Assembly: GCF_020520425.1 (NCBI RefSeq)
Contig: NC_079492.1
Span: forward strand, 103,079,157 to 103,143,156
Length of the DNA: 64,000 bases
From: Spinacia oleracea
Taxonomy: Eukaryota; Streptophyta; Magnoliopsida; Caryophyllales; Amaranthaceae
Direction: 5' to 3'
Positions 23,304 through 35,951 of the stretch are shown in pieces. The notes beneath the pieces are model-generated. The model was not told the DNA's origin. It made no database searches and saw only the letters and a list, made by a program, of their open reading frames with translations. Numbering within the stretch: position 1 is the first letter of the stretch; the number at the start of each line of letters is the position of its first letter. The translations under genes were made by a program, and so were the position numbers.

Positions 23304-26300
23304 TTGGATGTCATATTGGGAATGGATTGGTTGGGAAAATATAGGGCCCGGATAGAGTGTCATGATCAAAAGGTTGTTCTGAAAGGTCCAAATGGGAATA
23401 GAATATCCTACCAGGGCATTGTAACCAAACCTGGGGTGAAGATCATATCAGCCTTAGCTATGCATAAGTACCTTAGAAAAGGACAAGAAGCCTACCTGTG
23501 TCAGATTCAAGATTTGGGGAGAGAAGATAGTGAATTAAGTGATATTCTTGTTGTTAAGGAGTTTCCTGATGTATTTCCTGAAGATATTCCAGATATGCCC
23601 CCGAATAGAGAGGTTGAGTTCACCATAGAGTTGATTCCAGGAACTGCACCAATTTCTAAAGCACCTTATCGTATGGCCCCTGCTGAGATGAAGGAATTGA
23701 AGGATCAGATAGAAGATTTATTGAATAAGGGATATATTAGGCCAAGCGTGTCACCATGGGGAGCCCCTGTGCTCTTCGTGAAGAAGAAGGATGGAAGCCT
23801 GAGGTTATGTATAGATTATAGGGAGCTAAATCAAGTCACGATCAAAAACAAGTATCCATTGCCTCGTATAGATGACCTTTTTGACCAGTTGAAGGGTGCT
23901 GGAACCTTCTCTAAGATTGACTTGAGATCTAGGTACCATCAGTTGAAAATTGCGGAAAAAAACGTGGCAAAGACTGCTTTTAGAACAAGGTATGGCCATT
24001 ATGAGTTCACAGTTATGCCATTTGGGTTAACCAATGCCCCAGCCGTTTTTATGGACCTCATGAATCGTGTATTTAGACCCTACCTTGATCAATTTGTGGT
24101 AGTATTCATTGATGATATTTTGATATACTCTAAAACCCCTGAAGATCATGAACAACACCTGCGTGTGATTTTAGAGACCTTGAGAGAGAAAAGATTGTAT
24201 GCAAAACTATCTAAGTGTGAATTCTGGAAGAAGGAAGTAGCTTTCCTAGGTCATATCATATCAAAAGAAGGAGTTTCTGTAGACCCCTCAAAGGTTCAAG
24301 CTGTAATGAGTTGGCCTAAACCAACTAATGTGACTGAGATTCGTAGCTTTTTGGGTTTAGCTGGTTATTACTGTATATTTGTGAAAGACTTTTCGAGAAT
24401 TGCGAGACCCCTTACCAACCTTATGAAGAAAACTGTGAAGTTTCAATGGGATGATAAATGTGAAGAATCTTTTCAAGAGTTGAAAACAAGGTTAACCACA
24501 GCCCCGGTGCTGACATTGCCATCTGGAGATGAAGGATTTGATGTTTATAGTGATGCTTCAAAGAAAGGTTTAGGGTGTGTTCTTATGCAAAATGGTAAAG
24601 TTGTGGCTTATGCTTCTAGACAATTGAAACCGTTTAAGGAAAATTACCCTACTCATGACCTGGAGTTAGCTGCAGTCGTTTTTGCACTCAAGATATGGAG
24701 ACACTATTTGTATGGGGTAACCTGCAAGATATTCACAGACCATAAAATCCTTAAGTATATTTTCACACAGAAAGAGCTGAATATGAGGCAAAGGAGATGG
24801 CTAGAACTTATCAAAGATTATGACCTTGAGATACAATACCATGAGGGAAAAGCCAATGTAGTGGCGGATGCGTTGAGCAGGAAATCCAGTCATTCAGTCA
24901 ATTCTATGTGGGTACTCCCAGATAAGTTGTGTGAAGAATTCTCGAGGTTGAACTTGGAGGTTAAGGAGTATGGAGAGGTGGAATCTGAAATAAAACTTTA
25001 TTCTATGACTATTACCCCTACCATATTTGAGAAGATTAGAAGTGGTCAACCTGATGATGTCAAGCTAAAAAGGGTGATATCTAAAATGGAGAACGGTGAA
25101 ATAGGACCTTTTAAGATGCATGATGATGGTAGCATTCGCTATGAGGGTCGGTGGTGTGTTCCAATGAAGTGTGACGAAATAAAGAACCAGTTGATGAAAG
25201 AAGGACACTTCACGCCCTATTCGGTACACCCCGGAGGCGACAAGCTTTATAAGGATCTCAAGCAACACTTCTGGTGGCCTGGAATGAAGAGGGAAGTCGT
25301 TGAATTTGTCTCTAGATGTATGACATGCCAGAAGGTAAAACCTGAGAGAAGCAAACCTAAGGGATTACTTCAGCCATTAGATGTTCCAAAATGGAAGTGG
25401 GATTCGATATCTATGGATTTTGTGACTGCCTTACCTCTGACTAAAACCGGAAAGAACACTATTTGGGTCGTAGTAGATCGTTTGACCAAGACTGCTAGGT
25501 TCATTCCAATGAAAGATACATGGTCGATGGAGAAAATGGCAGCTGCGTATGTAAAGAATATTGTGAAGCACCATGGTGTACCTGAAAGCATTGTTTCTGA
25601 TAGAGATGCAAGATTTCTTTCGAATTTTTGGGAGAAAGTACATTTGGCATTTGGAACGCAATTGAAGTATAGTACTGCATTTCACCCAGCAACAGACGGT
25701 CAGACTGAGAGAACCATTCAGACCTTAGAAGACATGCTTAGAGCCTGCGCCATCGATTTTAAAGGTTCGTGGGAAGAGCAATTGGACTTAGTAGAATTTT
25801 CCTATAATAATAGCCACCATGCAAGTATAGGAATGGCTCCTTATGAAGCTCTCTATGGAAAAAAATGTAGAAGCCCGTTATGTTGGAGTGATGTGACTGA
25901 CCAAGTGGTGCTAGGCCCTGAGTATTTGCATGACACAGTTGAGAAAGTACGAATTATTCAAGAGAGGATGAAAGCGGCACAAGATAGACAGAAATCATAT
26001 GCTGATCAGGATCGTCGCCAAGCTGTCTTTGAAGTAGGAGAAAAGGTGTTGTTGAAAGTTTCACCAACCAAAGGTGTTATGAGATTTGGTAAAAAGGGAA
26101 AACTTAGCCCGAGGTATATTGGCCCCTGTGAAGTATTAGAAAGAGTTGGAGAAGTTGCTTATAGACTCGCCATGCCAACCGAGTTGTCTAAGGTGCATGA
26201 CGTTTTTCACATTTCACAACTCAACAGGTATATCCATGACCCGTCGCATGTGATTGAGCCAGAAATAGTAGAATTGGACGAGACGTTGACTTATGAGGAG

Positions 26301-26465
26301 AAACCCATAAAAATATTAGATGAGAAAGTGAGAAAAACAAGAAACAAGGAGGTGAAAATAGTAAAGGTCTTATGGTCGAACCATCAAACCGAAGAAGTTA
26401 CTTGGGAAGCAGAAGATACCATGAGGCAGAGATACCCTGAATTATTCCCCCAGGTATTTATTTAG
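23304..26465 (+). CDS. Gypsy B pol: reverse transcriptase, RNase H, integrase, chromodomain-like tail
   Basis: Single open frame of 1,053 codons, continuous in frame back to the shift near 23250, so the ATG at 23304 is probably internal. Order by residue: end of protease (1-60); reverse transcriptase from about 120 with the catalytic VFIDDILIY near 267; RNase H from about 410 (VYSDASKKG). Integrase follows with its HHCC finger (635-680) and the D,D,E residues near 704, 765 and 800. A chromodomain-like end lies at about 1000-1050. One motif residue differs from the usual (DLRSRYHQL, where Gly is common). It copies element RNA into DNA and inserts it. The frame is complete, but the element lacks a primer site and intact gag. 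Confidence 0.93.
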   Translation: MDVILGMDWLGKYRARIECHDQKVVLKGPNGNRISYQGIVTKPGVKIISALAMHKYLRKGQEAYLCQIQDLGREDSELSDILVVKEFPDVFPEDIPDMPPNREVEFTIELIPGTAPISKAPYRMAPAEMKELKDQIEDLLNKGYIRPSVSPWGAPVLFVKKKDGSLRLCIDYRELNQVTIKNKYPLPRIDDLFDQLKGAGTFSKIDLRSRYHQLKIAEKNVAKTAFRTRYGHYEFTVMPFGLTNAPAVFMDLMNRVFRPYLDQFVVVFIDDILIYSKTPEDHEQHLRVILETLREKRLYAKLSKCEFWKKEVAFLGHIISKEGVSVDPSKVQAVMSWPKPTNVTEIRSFLGLAGYYCIFVKDFSRIARPLTNLMKKTVKFQWDDKCEESFQELKTRLTTAPVLTLPSGDEGFDVYSDASKKGLGCVLMQNGKVVAYASRQLKPFKENYPTHDLELAAVVFALKIWRHYLYGVTCKIFTDHKILKYIFTQKELNMRQRRWLELIKDYDLEIQYHEGKANVVADALSRKSSHSVNSMWVLPDKLCEEFSRLNLEVKEYGEVESEIKLYSMTITPTIFEKIRSGQPDDVKLKRVISKMENGEIGPFKMHDDGSIRYEGRWCVPMKCDEIKNQLMKEGHFTPYSVHPGGDKLYKDLKQHFWWPGMKREVVEFVSRCMTCQKVKPERSKPKGLLQPLDVPKWKWDSISMDFVTALPLTKTGKNTIWVVVDRLTKTARFIPMKDTWSMEKMAAAYVKNIVKHHGVPESIVSDRDARFLSNFWEKVHLAFGTQLKYSTAFHPATDGQTERTIQTLEDMLRACAIDFKGSWEEQLDLVEFSYNNSHHASIGMAPYEALYGKKCRSPLCWSDVTDQVVLGPEYLHDTVEKVRIIQERMKAAQDRQKSYADQDRRQAVFEVGEKVLLKVSPTKGVMRFGKKGKLSPRYIGPCEVLERVGEVAYRLAMPTELSKVHDVFHISQLNRYIHDPSHVIEPEIVELDETLTYEEKPIKILDEKVRKTRNKEVKIVKVLWSNHQTEEVTWEAEDTMRQRYPELFPQVFI

Positions 26466-26645
26466 AGTTACAGGGACGTAACTCCCTTTAAGGAGGGTAG
26501 ATTTTAGCATGTCCAAAATAAGTCGTAATTCACGACCTTACTTAATAGTATTGCTATTAGTACTATTACGGAAAATTAGGTATTTAAAATTGATTTAGGA
26601 TTTATTTAAGATTCGAGGATGAATCATTCTTTAAGGGGGGTAGAT
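26466..26645 (+). other. Gypsy B 3' untranslated stretch with polypurine tract
   Basis: Noncoding. Two purine runs occur, CTTTAAGGAGGGTAGAT near 26487 and CTTTAAGGGGGGTAGAT at 26629-26645. The second touches the 3' LTR and is the functional plus-strand primer site. Confidence 0.8.
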
Positions 26646-28969
26646 TGTAATACCCCATATTTTACTAACATTTATAACCTTATACAAATAACATTAGTTT
26701 TTCTTTATAAAAATAAAATAAAATAAAGTCCTATCACTATTTGGATAGTCCTCACCATATCACAATTTACTCCTTACTAACCTCACGTGTTTATTTATTG
26801 TTTTTAAAATAAAAATGATTTTGAAACAACCTTATCATTTGCAACTTATTTTCGTATCAAGCTAAATTCAAGGGAGGATAGACTTCTCATCAAACCAACT
26901 CTAACTAATTTATCTAAGACTATCTTTCTAGAGCTTAACCGTGAAATCTTATCTCCGTAGAATCTCTAACTACTCAAATTGATAACCCTATTGTGTGTCT
27001 CCCCTATAAATATAGACATATACCTCATACCTCAAGCTTTTTGCAATCCCTCAAACACTCGTGAAAAACTAGAGAAAATAGAACGGCAATCGCCAAGGTT
27101 GGTTCCCATCTACTTTCGGCTTCACCGAGACACCATCAAACAACCTCGATCACCACTGCGAAGATAAACCCTTTACAGCCCTCACAACCCTCTACAACTA
27201 CGGCCTTTCGGTTCCCAAAACCGCCAACTAACGAAGGTAAAATGGGTAGTTAAAAACTGATACTATCTCACGCTCAACTTCGAACAATACTCTGTTTTAT
27301 ATCGTAGCCATGGTTTTGAGCAATTTGGATTTCATCTTACGTTCTTTATTTTGTCCTATAATTTTGAATATCACTTGGCTAATTATTCTACTATATAAAA
27401 GTATTATATTTCTACTAATTAATGGCCTCTAATTTCTCTACGTATTAATGTTTATTTTCCCAAAAATCACCATTTTCTACAAAGAGTTTTTGTATTTGAA
27501 TTTTGTGCACTAATTCAAATATATCATACGCATAGGATGAAAATAAGATGGCCATGTTTTATAAGAGTATCCACTAAGAACACTAAGAACATGATATTAC
27601 CAACATCACTAATATTAGTTTATCTTATACATTCTCTAGAGTACGTAGAAGGCTGAAGGAAGGTTTACTAGTACTTGTGTGCGGTTGTGAGACTAAGCTT
27701 AATAAGGTAAGTTACTATGTTCATCGCCTTGTTAAATCCTGTGAAAACCCTGTTTTAATATGTGGATTATATGACGTACCTGGTTATGAATTTGGAACAT
27801 AATTGTGTAATACTGGGAAACGGTCGTACATGTACGCATTATATTTGAGTAATGATCTAGTACCGACAAATACTTAAGCCATATGTACGTGCTTGCATGC
27901 CTTATGATGTATAATCATTGATCTCTTGTTGATTAGTTGGATTTCATTATATATATGTGGATTTGGAAGCTACGTGTACCACCTATGTAGATCTTACTAA
28001 TAGGAAATTGTTGGGTGTGAATAAATGAGAGTTCTACACTATTTAAATGTTTAGTGATTGTATGGTGGGTCGCCAAATTTATAGGTGATGCGTGCAGTGA
28101 ATTAAACCAAGTAATAACTCTAATTATATGCGGCCTATATGCTAAAATACATGGTTGTAAGCTATCTTCTTATATGGTTTGGATCACGAACTTAAAATAT
28201 AATCATGTAAAGAGAAATATTCTTGGTTGGTAAGACATCTTAGGCAGGATCCCCTAAGGTGATGAACACATTGGTGGAACGACACAACGTGTCTTAATAT
28301 TTTGTCGGAGCTAACTAGCACGACCTAGGCTTATTCTACTCCTTTGAGTTAAAAACACTCACTGGGGGGTGTGCACACTTAAGGACTAAGACCTACTTTG
28401 GTGGTTACACCCATTAGGGTGGTAGTCTCGAACTACATTTATGGTGGAATTATCTTGTTCTCTTACCTCTAAGTAATCAATTAACTATTAAATCATGGAC
28501 TGTGTGCGTGTGCTTGCTATGTGCTATTTGTGCGTGAAACGTTTTAAAATAAAAAATTTTCCAAGGTAAGGAAAAAGGTTTTCGAAAATGTTTTACGGGG
28601 TGAAATAGTACTTACTCAATTTCCACTGATTTGTGGTTTCCTTTCTGTATATGTTTTTCAATTTACAGGTATGCGTGGCACGTCATGAGCGACCGTTTCA
28701 CAACAACTAGTAGCAAGTTATTAATAACGTAGATCACCTAAAGACAATCAGTTGGGTTTTATTCAATTCAGTTTGTAACGATATTTTGGGTAGTTGGTTT
28801 AAGTTATTTAATTATGACAATGTTGGTTTATTTATAAAGGTTGGATTATTGATGGATAATATAGCCTTACATTTGGGTTGTAGCTCAAATGTGGCGGTAA
28901 TACCCTTAATTCATTATTTTATGCTTCCGCTATAAGTTTTAAACAGGTATGGAAATTAGGGGTGTTACA
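26646..28969 (+). repeat. 3' LTR of Gypsy B (2,324 bp)
   Basis: Starts TGTAATACCCC and ends GGGGTGTTACA, giving nearly palindromic termini. It is complete, unlike the 5' copy. The match with 20028-22330 is very high along its length, so the insertion is young compared with the surrounding Copia remnants. Confidence 0.95.
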
Positions 28970-29096
28970 CCTACAGTGTCGGTTCATAGGCGACACATAA
29001 AGGGGGTACCTATAGAATCGCCCCCTCTGGAGTCGCCCGTGAAGCGACTCTATAGGTGGTTAAGAGGCGACTCCAAAAGGTGTTTTTGTAGTAGTG
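28970..29096. repeat. CACTA right terminus with target duplication of Gypsy B
   Basis: CCTAC at 28970-28974 duplicates 20023-20027. The rest continues the GGCGACAC-type units and ends with the inverted terminal repeat GGTGTTTTTGTAGTAGTG. TCA follows at 29097-29099. Confidence 0.9.
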
Positions 29097-31697
29097 TCAT
29101 TCAACTTAGAGATGATTGATCAATGCCAATCTTGTTTACTTGGCAAAATGACAAAGCGACCTTTCTCAAAGGTGGGAGAAAGAGCAAGCGAACTACTAGA
29201 GCTAATACATACAGACGTATGTGGGCCTATGAGTACGAAATCTAGAGGTGATTTCAGCTATTTCATAACATTTATAGACGATTTCAGTAGATACGACTAT
29301 ATTTACTTAATGAAACACAAGTCTGAATTGTTTGAGAAATTCCGAGAATTTCAAAATGAAGTAGAGAATCAACATGGCAAGAAAATCAAAGCTCTAAGAT
29401 CAGATTGAGGAGGTGAATATCTTAGCAATGAGTTTTGATGACCATCTAAAAGAATGCGGTATTCTTTCTGAATTGACTGCTCCAGGGACACCTCAAGGGA
29501 ATAGAGTGTCGGAACGGAGGAACATGACCTTACTTGATATGGCCTGGTCAATGATGGGTCAAGCCGAGCTTCCTTTACAATTTTGGGGACATGCATTGCA
29601 AACAGCAGTACTCACACTGAATCGTGCTCCGTCAAAAGCTGTTGAAAAGACTCCATATGAATTATGGACTGGGAAACTTCCAAGTTGTCTTTTCTAAAGA
29701 TTTGGGGTTGCGAAGCATATGTCAAGTGATTAATTTCGGACAAGCTTGCACCAAAATCTGACAAATGTTTCTTCGTTGGTTATCCAAAAGAAACTAAGGG
29801 GTATTACTCCTACAACAAGTCAGAGAACAAAGTATTCGTAGCTCGTGACAATGTCTTTTTGGAAAGAAATCACATTTCTAAATTGACAAGTGGGAGAATA
29901 ATAGACCTCGAAGAGATTCGAGACAAACAAAGAACCAATAACTCTTTAGAAGTAGTTAAAGGTGAAGAACCTCCAAGGCCTTCAGAAGAGCAAGTGGGAG
30001 TAGTTCCTCAAGACGTTGTTGCCCCTCATAGATCACATAGAACTAAGGTCCAGCTGTATAGATGGACAGGTGTCCTCTTGATTGAAAACTTAGAAGTTCT
30101 CGTATTAGATAGTAATGAACCTATGTCCTACAAGCAAGCTATGAAGCTCCCAAGCTCCTTAAAATGTTTAGAGGCCATGAAATCTGAAATAGACTCCATG
30201 TCTGAAAATCAAGTATGGGATCTTGTTGATTTGCCGGATGGGTTTACACCTATAGGAAGCAAATGGGTGTTCAAATTTAAGAAAGACAAAGATGGAATTG
30301 TAAATATACACAAGGCTAGATTGGTAGCAAAAGGTTACTGGCAAGTTCATGGCGTTGACTACGATGAAACCTTTTCTCCAGTCGCTATGCTTAAGTCTAT
30401 TCGGATTATCCTTGCAATTACCGCGTTTCATGACTATGAAATATGGCAAATGGATGTCAAAAATGCCTTCTTGAATGGTGTTCTTGAAGAGACTGTGTTC
30501 ATGACACAACCGGAGGGTTTTGTTGAACCAAAGAATCAAGGAAAGGTGTGCAAGCTTAAGAAATCCATTTATGGATTAAAGCAAGCATCGAGGATTTGGA
30601 ATATACGATTTGATGAAGAAGTAAATGAATTTGGCTTCATCAAGAATCAGGACGAATCTTGTGTATACAAGAAAGTCAGTGGGAGTAAAATTGCATTCCT
30701 AGTCTTGTATGTTGACGATATACTGCTTATTGGAAACGACATTCATATGCTGTAGTCTGTGAAGACTTTGCTTGGAAAGTGTTTCTCAATGAAAGACTTA
30801 GGAGAGGCATAGTACATATTGGGAATCAAGATCTATAGGGATAGATCTAAGAGGATGATTGGATTAAGCCAAAGCACTTACATTGACAAAGTGCTAGCTA
30901 GGTTCAGTATGATGGAAGCCAAGAGGGGCCATCTACCTATGTCATATGGCATATATCTAAGCAAGACTCAGTGTCCCAAGACATCTGATGAGCGTAGAAA
31001 GATGAGTGGAATTCCATATACTTCGGCTATTGGATCTATTATGTATGCTATGATTTGTACAAGGCTGGATGTTTCCTTCGCACTCAGTGCAACGAGCAGG
31101 TACCAGTCAGACCCAGATAAGGCGCATTGGACTGCTGCCAAGAATATCCTAAAGTACCTGAAAAGGATAAAGGATCAATTTTTGGTCTATGGTGGTATAG
31201 ATGAGTTGATTGTTAAAGGTTATACGGACGCAAGCTTTCAAACCGACAGAGATGATTTCAGATCACAGTTTGGTTTTGTGTTCTACCTTATTGGCGGAGC
31301 AGTAAGCTGGAAAAGTGCTAAGCAAATCACTATTGCAGATTCTACAACTGAAGCCGAGTACATTGCTGCCATAGAAGCAACAAAGGAAGCTGTTTGGATT
31401 CGAAAGTTCATCGAGGAACTTGGTGTTTTCCCCTCCATTAAAGGACCAATGGCTTTGTATTGCGACAATAGTGGAGCCATTGCCCAGGTAAAGGAGCCTA
31501 TGAGCCACCAGGAGTCCAAGCACGTACTGCGGCGATTTCAAATACTTCGAGAAATCGTTGAACGAAAAGAAATCGAGATTCGCAAGGTTGGAACCGACGA
31601 CAACGTCGCGGATCCATTGACTAAACCGTTGCCACAAGTGAAACACAACGCACATGTAGCAACCATGGGAATCAAGCATGTTGGAGAATTTCTTTGA
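29097..31697 (+). pseudogene. Copia C pol (right part): integrase, reverse transcriptase, RNase H
   Basis: The reading frame of 5543-5763 resumes directly after the CACTA element. It shows the Cys pair of the integrase finger (DQCQSCLLGKM), the integrase core (LELIHTDVCGPM, TFIDDFSRYDYIY), and reverse transcriptase (KARLVAKGY, MDVKNAFLNG, catalytic LYVDDILL near 30707-30730). RNase H follows (GYTDASFQ, TTEAEYIAA, ADPLTKPLP), ending at 31697. It is broken by TGA 29406-29408, an extra T at 29433-29436, a frameshift near 29683-29690, TGA 29727-29729, TAG 30753-30755 and TAG 30810-30812. The order integrase before reverse transcriptase is diagnostic of Copia. Confidence 0.93.
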
Positions 31698-32542
31698 TTT
31701 TCTAAGTTTTATTTTGGAACATATGTTAGATCTATGTTTAAAACAATTGGTTTAACCATTTCATATTTATGAAATTCTTTATTTCATATTCATTTAATTT
31801 TGGTTTAGTATTAAATGAAAAGTCCAAGTGATTCAAAACATTCAAATGGGATGTCAAGATGGATTCTTTGACAAAGAAACACCCATAAGTGAACTTGAAT
31901 ATTAAAGTCGCAAAGGATCCCCAATCCAGGTCATTGAAAGGTTGGACGACCAATGACTAATGAAGATTAAATTCCAAGTAGCTTTATAGTTCAGTTTCTT
32001 GAACTAGATGGACATGTTATGTCAGAAATATTTTGCATAGATACTTATTGGATCTTGTATCGGATTGACCATGAGAACACTTTAAGAGATTAAAGTCATG
32101 TCATAAGTAGTTCTCATTAATGGTGATTAGAACCATTCCTCAAAACATGAGTAATTATGATTGCTCGTTTGAAGATTAGTTCTCTTTGATGCTCGCTAAA
32201 CGTCGCACCGTAAAAGGAGACTATAAAAACAGTTATTTGGCGTACTATGAATCAAAGTGAGTGTTCATAGATTGCAAGACTAGATTGTCCTCCTATCTTT
32301 GATAGATATGGTGTTGTTGTGTAACAAGGCCTCTCGGAGAGTTAGATACTGTGAAAATGCATGGTCATGCTCAGAATAGTTAAGGCTTAACCTTCTGTAA
32401 AAGTTTAACAGTTGAACTCAGTAATCCAAGAAACACTTCTAGACCTAATAAGGATGGCTTGGATCTTACCTTATGTTCAGCAAGTAACACTAAGTGACAA
32501 AGGAATGTGAATGCACACTTGTCTGAATGACAAGTGGGAGAC
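31698..32542 (+). other. Copia C 3' untranslated region and polypurine tract
   Basis: 845 bases without coding content. The last part reads GACAAGTGGGAGAC (32529-32542), the AAGTGGGAGA tract common before Copia LTRs. Confidence 0.75.
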
Positions 32543-33556
32543 TGGAGGAAATATGTCCTTCACCCAATGTGAATTAGTCTAATACCAAAGGTTCAGATTA
32601 ATTACGAATAATTAATTCAGTGAGATCAAGTGATCGGAACAGTTGGCTGGAGAATTACTTCCGATCAGTGAGTTCCAATCTATATTAGGATCACTTACTC
32701 TTGACCGAACCTATAAGGTCACACCATTGGCATTTAACAGGTCATCGGATTAAATGAATCGGAAATTCATTTAATAGCTTTTTGGGAATATAGTTTGGAA
32801 AACATAAATATACGATATGACGTTGGATGAGAATCGTATATCGTATTGCGTATATTCGTAAGCTAGGCGAAACGAATAATCGTATATGCACAACATTGGA
32901 TCGTCAAAGTACTATACAATAAATAATCTCCGGAAGGCATTAGACGCAAATACGAGAAGACAACACTGCCGGCCCAACGAGTCAAGCACGCAAGAATGCA
33001 AGGCCCGTCGAGGCGCAGCAGCATGCCAACGCCAAGCAAGGCCCATGCACTCGGCTGGGCGCACGCGTGGACAAGCAGCAACAACAACGCACACGACAAG
33101 GCCCATGGCCCAGCTCGTGAGGCTCTGTGCTCGTAGGCTTGTGCGAGTAATGCTGGCTAGTTCTTGCCTTTGTGGCTTGGCCGGTTGGTGTTATAACCTT
33201 AGGGTTATAACACCAATCCACCTTATGTTTTTCCACACACTTTTTCCTAATCATTTTTAACCTAAACAAGAGAGAAAACTTAAAGTCTCTTTGTGCCTCC
33301 GTTACAAACTGTCTTTCCCAAATTAAAAGCAAATATCTAGAGTGACTTCTAAGCCATTGATCTCAAGACGGATCTGAACGTGTCGGTGAACCAAGTAGAG
33401 GAACGACATCTGGAGTTCTTGTTCATGTTCGTGACATGTTGAGTGTAGGAAAAACACGCTACAAACGTAAGTTTGCTTGATCTGTACTTTATACATGATT
33501 CCTGGCTTTGGGGTTGTTCCGCTATTATGGTATGTATTTAACTGTAAACCTATACA
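32543..33556 (+). repeat. 3' LTR of Copia C (about 1,014 bp)
   Basis: Starts TGGAGGAAATATGTCC after the polypurine tract. I place the end at CCTATACA (33556) by comparison with the end of LTR D (CCTAACA). Both LTRs share an AATTCAGTGAGATCAAGTGA block and a CCTGGCTTT block. The end could differ by a dozen bases (ACTGGACA at 33570 is the alternative). The 5' LTR is outside the window. Confidence 0.75.
33187..33214. repeat. Perfect 12-bp inverted repeat in LTR C
   Basis: GGTGTTATAACC, four bases, then GGTTATAACACC. The arms are perfectly complementary and lie near the expected transcription start or polyadenylation zone of the LTR. Confidence 0.85.
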
Positions 33557-35897
33557 CAATTTACTGGACATGACTCGAAGGTAGGTTCGACATAATTGTA
33601 ATGCTAGAGGGCACTAGAGGTGTACCGAGAGTTAGAGGAGACGGTAAAAGGAGGAGGGATGGGTCCGTATCACTAGAATTTGTTGACGACGAAGGACGAG
33701 AAGACACTAAAGATATATACGGGAATACCGACTCGTGGAATTTCATATTCCGACTCACATAAACACGACCCGACTGTGGTTCATAACAACGATAACCCTT
33801 ATAACCCGGAGCATACCCAATAAAAACACATTGAACTAACCTCGAAGTTAACTTTTTTAACGGTTTCGCAATAAAATTTGGAAAACACTCACAACCAAAC
33901 ACACGTAAAAACGAATAATCCGGTTGTTTTGAAAATAATTTTTGAAAAGGAGACGTACCTTGCAACACTGGGGTAGGCAACCGATTAGTTATATATGTTG
34001 TCGTATACGCATCATCAACCCACAATTGACCAGGAAGCTATGACTCAATGAGAATCGTTTGAGCTAGTTCGATTACATGTCGATGCTTTCGTTCAGCAAC
34101 AGCATTTTGTTGTTGAGTGTCTGGGCAAGATTTTCTAAACGATATTCTACATTTTCAAAAATGATCAAGCAAAGGAGAATTATCAAATTCCCGACCCCAT
34201 CACTTTGGTAATATTTAATTTTGCAATCAAATAAATTCTCAACTAATTTTTGAAAATCCATAAAGCGATCATGCACATCCGATTTTCGTTTTAAAGGATA
34301 AATCCAAGTATAGCGAGAATAATCATCCACAAAGCAAACATAATATTTAAAACCAAGATTTGACCAAATATTCGACTGCCATAAATCAGAATGAACTAAT
34401 TGCAAAGGTTTATCAAAAGAGTGTATTACATCCTAGAAGGGTAGTCTATGAGACTTTCCTAAGCAACACGAAACAATCAAAAGTATGACTACTGGCGCAA
34501 ACAATGGCCTTATTTTTCTTAATAGCACCTAATACTCTATCACCACAATGACCAAGACGAGGATGCCATGTAGGACCGAGAGTTGTGATTGACAAAAGTG
34601 CAACTGGCCTCCTAGGTGTATTGGTGAGGGTGCTGGGATAGACATTGCCTTGACTAGAAGATTTGAGAAGCCCCTCCCCCGATTGGTTGTCCTTTACAAA
34701 AACATGAGAACTATTAAAACTCACAATACAGTTGTTATCCTTAGCTAATTTTTGCACCAACGTTAGATTGAATTAATATTGGGACAATGATAAAAGTTGT
34801 TTAAAATCAAAGGACGATTGTATGAGTTTAATGTGACCTTGCCAACATGTTTAATCGAGATTTTAGTACCATTCGCTACTTCAACATGAACAGGACCAGT
34901 ATAAATAGATTTTTCAGATAACATACCTTGGTCGTTAGTCATGTGAGAAGATGCTTCGGAATCAGGAAACCAAGTGGTTTCATTATGCTCTCCTGTGGGA
35001 AGACTAGCAAGAGCGGCATTTGAAGTCGAGGGTAACGAGAAGGGCAAGAAATTGCGGAATGACCTGGATGGAAAAAAATTTGACAGACTATGTTTGTGGG
35101 ACTAGGACCAAACACACCCTCAACGTTAGAGTTCCCTGCAAACGAATTGTTAGTATCGCAGGAAACAAGAGCAACAATATCACTATTAGATGACAAAACA
35201 GAATTACATAAAGTTGTACCTCCTGAACTTTGTGTTTGGGCTTGTGTTTAGTTTTGGTTTGCACCCCCACCACGTCCTTTTCCATGACCACCACGGCCTT
35301 TACCATGACCTTTACCACCTCCACGACCCCCATTATTGTTCCGGGATCCTTTAAAATTTCTCCATGTAGTAGACTTCGAAGATTGAGTCTCGGACTTTGT
35401 CAAGACTGTATGAGTACTTGCCATGAACGCCTGATGGGTTGCAAAACCCTGTTCCTAGCCTAACGTCCTTTAACAATCCGTGCTTGACTCGTTAGTGCCC
35501 TACTAACCTCTTCAAAGGTCAAACGAACAGTAAAATGGATAAATTGTGTCGTCAATGCGTCATAATCTCTATCGAGACCCATCATAGTGCGTAGAATTAA
35601 ATCATGGGTAGAAACAGGAGCATTAATTGCAGCAAGGGAATCAACAATAATTTTTATGTCACGTAAATAAGATTCCATCGCTTGTGATTCTTGCTTAGCA
35701 ACATTCTGCAACATACTTTTCAACTCCATAGAACGAGCCATACTATCATTCATAAAACGAGATTGTAATCTCTCCCACACCAATGCAGAAAACTTAACCT
35801 CATATGTATCAACAAGTATATCTCTAGACCCAGTAGCAAATAACCATGAACGAACATTTTGATCAATTCTTAACCAATGATAATAATCTGGATTCAC
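33557..35897 (-). pseudogene. Copia E gag, protease and integrase, minus strand, heavily broken
   Basis: Reading leftward from 35897: a gag domain (NPDYYHWLRIDQNVRSWLFA, to 35460), a Gly-rich linker, and protease with FPDSEASSHMTND (active site Asp-Ser-Glu instead of Asp-Ser-Gly, near 34980). A pre-integrase finger (WHPRLGHCGDR), the integrase core (QLVHSDLW, VCFVDDYSRYTWIY) and the integrase C-terminal part (FLRVFGCECFPNF) follow, to about 33557. Several frameshifts and stops separate the pieces. Reverse transcriptase and RNase H are missing because Copia C begins here, so E is the host of C. The 5' end stops at a CT/TA microsatellite at 35900. Confidence 0.88.
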
Positions 35898-35951
35898 GAT
35901 TTCTCTCTCTCTCTCTCTCTCTATGTATATATATATATATATATATATTTT
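35898..35951. repeat. CT and TA microsatellites
   Basis: (TC)n at about 35904-35922 and (TA)n at about 35926-35949 separate the Copia E gag from the minisatellite arm. A (TA)n tract also lies at the centre of the inverted structure (37831-37858). Confidence 0.9.

Larger units (their letters stand above)
20028..28969 (+). mobile_element. Gypsy retrotransposon B (chromovirus, probably Tekay clade), 8.9 kb, 5' internal deletion
   Basis: Two near-identical LTRs, 5-bp target duplications, gag with zinc knuckles, then protease, reverse transcriptase, RNase H and integrase in that order, ending in a chromodomain-like tail. The order and tail place it among chromoviruses, and the sequence style suggests Tekay. 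The primer-binding site, leader and first part of gag are missing: the 5' LTR joins mid-gag directly at 22330/22331. The element cannot prime reverse transcription. It lies in the subterminal repeats of CACTA A. Confidence 0.95.
5764..29096 (+). mobile_element. CACTA (En/Spm-type) DNA transposon A, 23.3 kb including nested inserts
   Basis: The left end reads CACTACTACAAAAACACC and the right end is its inverted copy (GGTGTTTTTGTAGTAGTG, ending at 29096). Both ends are flanked by TCA (5761-5763 and 29097-29099), the 3-bp target duplication expected of this superfamily. Inside are arrays of short subterminal repeats at both ends, a TNP2-type transposase and a spliced second gene, all on the plus strand. 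Removing Gypsy B with one target copy leaves about 14.4 kb, a normal size. The insertion disrupts Copia C within one reading frame. Confidence 0.95.
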
